NCBI RefSeq assembly: GCF_900104725.1
Contig: NZ_LT629758.1
Coordinates: 806,001 to 870,000 of the forward strand
Origin: Actinoplanes derwentensis
GTDB taxonomy: Bacteria; Actinomycetota; Actinomycetes; Mycobacteriales; Micromonosporaceae
Reading direction: 5' to 3'
Length of the DNA: 64,000 bases
Every line of letters begins with the position of its first letter. The stretch's first letter is position 1. The notes under the pieces were generated by a model. That model ran no database searches and was not told the DNA's origin. It worked only from the letters and a program-made list of their open reading frames with translations. Positions 61,701-64,000 of the stretch are shown piece after piece. The position numbers were made by a program, and so were the translations under genes.

Positions 61701-61868
61701 CCGGACGGCCCCGCCGTTGAGGGTGACCCGGTCACCGGTGATCAGCGTGACGGTCCGCGCCGTCTCCCCGCTGGTGACGGTGGCCGCGACGGCCGGGGCG
61801 CTGGCCCCCGACAGCACCAGCCCCAGCACGCCGACCGTCGCTAGTGATCTTCTTCGTAATGTGGACAC
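58797..61868 (-). CDS. Secreted S8-family serine peptidase (subtilase)
   Basis: A 1023 aa subtilisin-like protease. The Sec signal peptide is RRRSLATVGVLGLVLSGASA with cleavage near AVAATV. The catalytic triad is Asp in GVIDSGVDATHPD (about residue 210), His in MGHGTAVASILAG (about 245) and Ser in NGTSYASPHVAGSAA (about 410). Beyond residue 500 are beta-rich, Ig-like domains. GTG at 61868 begins the signal peptide; the frame is open upstream without one. It probably degrades external protein. Confidence 0.92.
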   Translation of the reverse strand: MSTLRRRSLATVGVLGLVLSGASAPAVAATVTSGETARTVTLITGDRVTLNGGAVRVTPGPGRAGIPTATSTVGGRTRVVPADALPLLRAGRLDERLFDVTGLIAAGYDDRRADLPLITSGGAVPSGARVRSLPSISAVAVRTPKKDLARVWQSWADRGKVWLDAKGRFTAADGVQQIGATLAWQEGLTGAGVTVGVIDSGVDATHPDLAPIVAAQTDFSTGVPTSTDVHDLMGHGTAVASILAGTGAASEGRYRGVAPGVRLVSAKVGDWDVTESAVIAAMEWTAGTQHAKVVNMSLGFPNTPGNDPLETAVEELTDRYGTLFVVAAGNEGNNGNDPNNGDDYVVASPADAASALSVGAVDRDDRLAPFSSRGPGLDGDAVKPEITGPGVDIVHALSSDVGSEAYDAGNGTSYASPHVAGSAAILAQKHPEWTPDQLKAALMGAARPADGLGVFAQGAGRVDVARAVHTTLLADPPSLSLGDQLAKDVTYRNFGSEPLTVSLRATAPFTVNASTLTVPAGGSATARVTVAATLTGGAHSGRLTATAGGQVVTTPVGVVRETAKADLDLHIVGFDGQPTADHYTQVIGLDTPYQHDTVYDYPWAADLSLRVPTGRYAIITQYFRQAEDGTWHSTAIAQPSLAVTTTTDVTVDTRNAKPVTATVPDAAAGFEAGSLAFGVRTPNGWASYGVNSYGGVLNSAQLGPDGDALLSVVRLAYTSASGVYHLAWPVKGRVPTGFAGTVSARDLAVETGAMRRQATDSSYYLSAGVHVPGVPLTFAPLSTDPSTTRYFSTSGGVRWSTNIYEWREEGNYEDVQTVGEPRRYEPGKRYTAAYNNPVIAPCLTDAGNTWVEDRLRIRVAMNCDSDGHAGTTGNVPASTTLFRNGEQVAQSGIGGEADFRVTRSPASYRLRLEQTRPEAFATSTATTVDWTFTDPAAVPTLGTVRIVPAGSGVLLTAPSGTRSVRLDVSTDDGVTWQQTTVVRNTDGTYQAAVTRTGHVSLRVTAKGPSTTVTETLIRALSPA

Positions 61869-62002
61869 ACCCAGAGAGATGAATCCCGGTCGCCTTTTGT
61901 GCACACCGCCGGTGCTGAGATCCGGCTGTGCGTGATTCAGCTCGTCCACAGTGCATCCGTTGCAGGATCCCGGCAACGCACAGTCACCACCGGAGGAGCC
62001 TC
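61869..62002. promoter_or_regulatory. Divergent promoter region
   Basis: 134 bp between the subtilase and a membrane protein gene. Both promoters must lie here. No clear -35/-10 pair is picked out. Confidence 0.35.
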
Positions 62003-62500
62003 ATGGACGTCGGAATCCCGGAGTCACCGTCGCGCTGGGCACTCGGGGCCGCGTACGCCGTACCGCTCTGCGTCCTGCCGTCGGCGATCTGGCGCCTGTA
62101 CGCCGCGACCGAAGAGGGTTCGGACACCTCCTGGTACCTGGTGTTCCTCTCCGTGCTGTCGATGGCGCTGGCCCTGTTGACGCTCGGACTGGTGCACGAT
62201 TGGGGGCAGCGGGTTCCGCATTGGGTGCCCCGGTTCGGCGGGACTCCGATCCCGGCCCGCCCGGTCGTGTTCGCCGCGGTGATCGGTGGCTCGTTGCTGG
62301 TCGCCCTCTGCGTGTACGTCATCGTGAACCAGACGTTCCACCTCGTGGGCCGTGCCTGGGTCGGCATCGGCCATGAGGAACCCACCCGCGAGGCCCCCGG
62401 CTGGGACGTGATGCGGTACTACCTTCCGCTCGTCGCCTGGGGCCCTCTCGTCATCGCGGTGGCCGCCGACTACCGGCGCCGCGTCGTTTTGAGGTGCTGA
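62003..62500 (+). CDS. Four-helix membrane protein of unknown function
   Basis: A 165 aa integral membrane protein. Four hydrophobic segments: ALGAAYAVPLCVLPSAIW, YLVFLSVLSMALALLTLGLV, VVFAAVIGGSLLVALCVYVI and YYLPLVAWGPLVIAVAADY. It belongs with short actinobacterial membrane proteins that have no assigned role. ATG at 62003 follows GGAGGAG. Confidence 0.72.
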   Translation: MDVGIPESPSRWALGAAYAVPLCVLPSAIWRLYAATEEGSDTSWYLVFLSVLSMALALLTLGLVHDWGQRVPHWVPRFGGTPIPARPVVFAAVIGGSLLVALCVYVIVNQTFHLVGRAWVGIGHEEPTREAPGWDVMRYYLPLVAWGPLVIAVAADYRRRVVLRC

Positions 62501-62656
62501 GCCCGGTGCGAGATGTTCGTACCCGGGCGGGATCACCGTTTTTCCGGGAAGTTTCCGGAGTGTGAAAGACGGCTGCAGGCGAGGCTGGTGATCGATTAAT
62601 GTCGATTAGCTTGGGTTGCTCGTCCTCGTTTCGGCAGCTAAGGAGTGGTGTTGCGG

Positions 62657-63631
62657 ATGTTGCGAAGAATGATCCATGGGCTGGGTGCCCTGGTCGTGGT
62701 GCCGGCCATCCTGGTCGGGGTCGCCGGTACGGCCTCGGAAGCCGCCACCACGCTGACCGTCGCGTCCGACGGCACGGCCACCTACCGGACCGTGCAGGCG
62801 GCCGTGAACGCGGTTCCGGCGAACAACGCCAGCCGGGTCACGATCACCATCAAGGCCGGTACCTACCGGGAGAGCGTGATCATCCCGTCGAACAAGCCCT
62901 ACATCACCCTGGAAGGGCTCGGCTCCAGCGCCGCCGCCACGGTGATCGTCAACAACAAGCCCGCCTCGACCGCCGGCACCACCGGGTCGGCCACGGTCTA
63001 CGTGCAGGCCAAGGAGTTCTACGGCAAGAACCTGACGTTCAGCAACGACTACGACGAGGCCGCCAACGGCTCGTCGCAGGCTCTCGCGCTGGCGCTCTAC
63101 GGCGACCGGGCCCGCCTGGGCAACGTGCGGGTCATCGCCGACCAGGACACCCTGCTGATCTACAACAGCGCCCGGGCGTACGTCTGGAGTTCGTACATCG
63201 AAGGCACCGTGGACTTCATCTACGGCAACGGCAGCGCGGTGTTCTACGCCTGCCAGATCTACGAGAAGCGCAGCACCGGCGGCTACCTGACCGCGGCCAA
63301 CACCCCGGCCACCCAGACGTACGGCTTCCTGATCTACAAGTCGACGATCACCGGCGCGACCAGCAACGTCACCTACCTCGGCCGCCCGTGGGGTGCCGCC
63401 GGCCAGGTCACCGTCCGCGAGTCGAGCCTGAGTGCCACCATCAAGATCGCCCAGCCGTGGACCGACATGTCCGGCAACGCGTGGCAGAACGCCCGCTTCT
63501 ACGAGTACAAGAACACCGGAGCCGGCGCGACGATCAACAGCAACCGCGCACAGCTGACGGACGCACAGGCGGCCAGTTACACCCCGCAGAAGTACCTGGC
63601 CGGCACCGACGGCTGGAACCCGGCCGGCTGA
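62657..63631 (+). CDS. Secreted pectinesterase (carbohydrate esterase family 8)
   Basis: A 324 aa right-handed beta-helix enzyme that de-esterifies pectin. Catalytic residues are in ADQDTLLIYNSARAYVWSSY (first Asp) and GTVDFIYGNGSAVF (second Asp); the Arg is in TYLGRPW. A Sec signal peptide (MIHGLGALVVVPAILVGVAG, cleaved near ASEAAT) leads. ATG at 62657 is chosen, with AGGAG 11 bases upstream; TTG at 62651 or GTG at 62645 are possible. Confidence 0.93.
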   Translation: MLRRMIHGLGALVVVPAILVGVAGTASEAATTLTVASDGTATYRTVQAAVNAVPANNASRVTITIKAGTYRESVIIPSNKPYITLEGLGSSAAATVIVNNKPASTAGTTGSATVYVQAKEFYGKNLTFSNDYDEAANGSSQALALALYGDRARLGNVRVIADQDTLLIYNSARAYVWSSYIEGTVDFIYGNGSAVFYACQIYEKRSTGGYLTAANTPATQTYGFLIYKSTITGATSNVTYLGRPWGAAGQVTVRESSLSATIKIAQPWTDMSGNAWQNARFYEYKNTGAGATINSNRAQLTDAQAASYTPQKYLAGTDGWNPAG

Positions 63632-63647
63632 CCGCCGGCGCTAGAGG

Positions 63648-64000
63648 TCAGTCGCTGGGCGCCGGGGCGACTGACCTCGCACTGCGCCGGTCGCGGAGCG
63701 TTCGGAGACCCCGGCCGGCCCCGGCGGCCAGCAGAAAGAGGAGCCCCATCAGTGCGGCGTAGTGGAATCCGAAGTAGACGATGCCGGGTTCCGCGCCGGT
63801 GCCGTGCCACTGGAGGAACACGGCGACCGGCAACGCCACCTGGGGTGACAGCGCCGCTTCGAGAATCCGGCCGACGTCACCCGGCTCGAGGTAGGCGGCT
63901 ATCCCGACCGGAAGGAACACCAGGAAACCGGCCATCCACAGGTCGAAGTCCACCGACGCGGCGGATACCACCTCGCCGGTCGCGTCGTAGGTCTCGCCGC
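63648..64000 (-). CDS. Membrane protein, C-terminal part (cut by window edge)
   Basis: The frame runs off the window at 64000, where GETYDATGEVVSAASVDFDL continues upstream. Two hydrophobic segments (WMAGFLVFLPVGIAAYL and YAALMGLLFLLAAGAG) indicate a membrane protein. Family not recognised. Confidence 0.65.
   Translation of the reverse strand, partial: GETYDATGEVVSAASVDFDLWMAGFLVFLPVGIAAYLEPGDVGRILEAALSPQVALPVAVFLQWHGTGAEPGIVYFGFHYAALMGLLFLLAAGAGRGLRTLRDRRSARSVAPAPSD

Overview
The window is high-GC DNA with frequent GTG and TTG starts and strong GGAGG-type ribosome binding sites. It carries DUF397, DUF5753 and ROK family members. I infer an actinomycete, most likely Micromonosporaceae (Actinoplanes-like). 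This is inference, since no rRNA or complete tRNA is present.

Positions 1 to about 38,080 are a mosaic mobile and accessory region. It holds two near-identical IS5-family (IS427-like) elements in direct orientation, an IS21-family element inserted in a gene, a 5'-truncated tyrosine integrase, two partial 3' copies of a tRNA-Thr(CGT) gene, and three copies of an approximately 150-215 bp non-coding repeat that looks like an attachment-site arm. The repeats divide the region into cargo segments. Segment one (about 3.7-16.5 kb) is a cryptic biosynthetic cluster on the minus strand: 2-hydroxyacid dehydrogenase, a membrane-anchored unknown, a GCS2-type glutamate ligase, a gamma-glutamyltransferase, a 2-oxoglutarate/Fe(II) oxygenase, an A-T-E-R non-ribosomal peptide synthetase and an SDR. 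Segment two (about 16.7-33.8 kb) is a defence-type island. An XRE/ImmA pair diverges from a bacterial ubiquitin-like conjugation operon (double-ubiquitin-like protein, E2-like protein, JAB-E1 fusion), followed by a complete three-gene pPIWI-RE operon (restriction-endonuclease-like protein, DinG/XPD-like helicase with candidate Fe-S cysteines, PIWI protein). After it come a GNAT-domain gene split by the IS21 element, a small cysteine-containing protein and a CoiA-like nuclease-fold protein.

From about 38.4 kb to the end the DNA reads as ordinary chromosome: small regulator-plus-target units and secreted enzymes. These include an MBL-fold lactonase-like gene with a carboxymuconolactone decarboxylase and a MarR regulator; a second MarR with tandem operators and an LLM flavin oxidoreductase; a GGDEF protein; a TetR regulator with a divergent DHA2 transporter and a frameshifted FAD/Fe-S dehydrogenase; an HxlR regulator with an alpha/beta hydrolase; a ROK regulator with a divergent MFS transporter and an SIS-domain sugar isomerase; a NUDIX hydrolase; a large subtilase; and a pectinesterase. 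Several short inverted repeats upstream of these regulators are good candidate operators.

The most notable content is the adjacency of a ubiquitin-like conjugation system and a pPIWI-RE system within one repeat-bounded segment, and the compact A-T-E-R cluster combined with opposing gamma-glutamyl ligase and gamma-glutamyl hydrolase-type enzymes.
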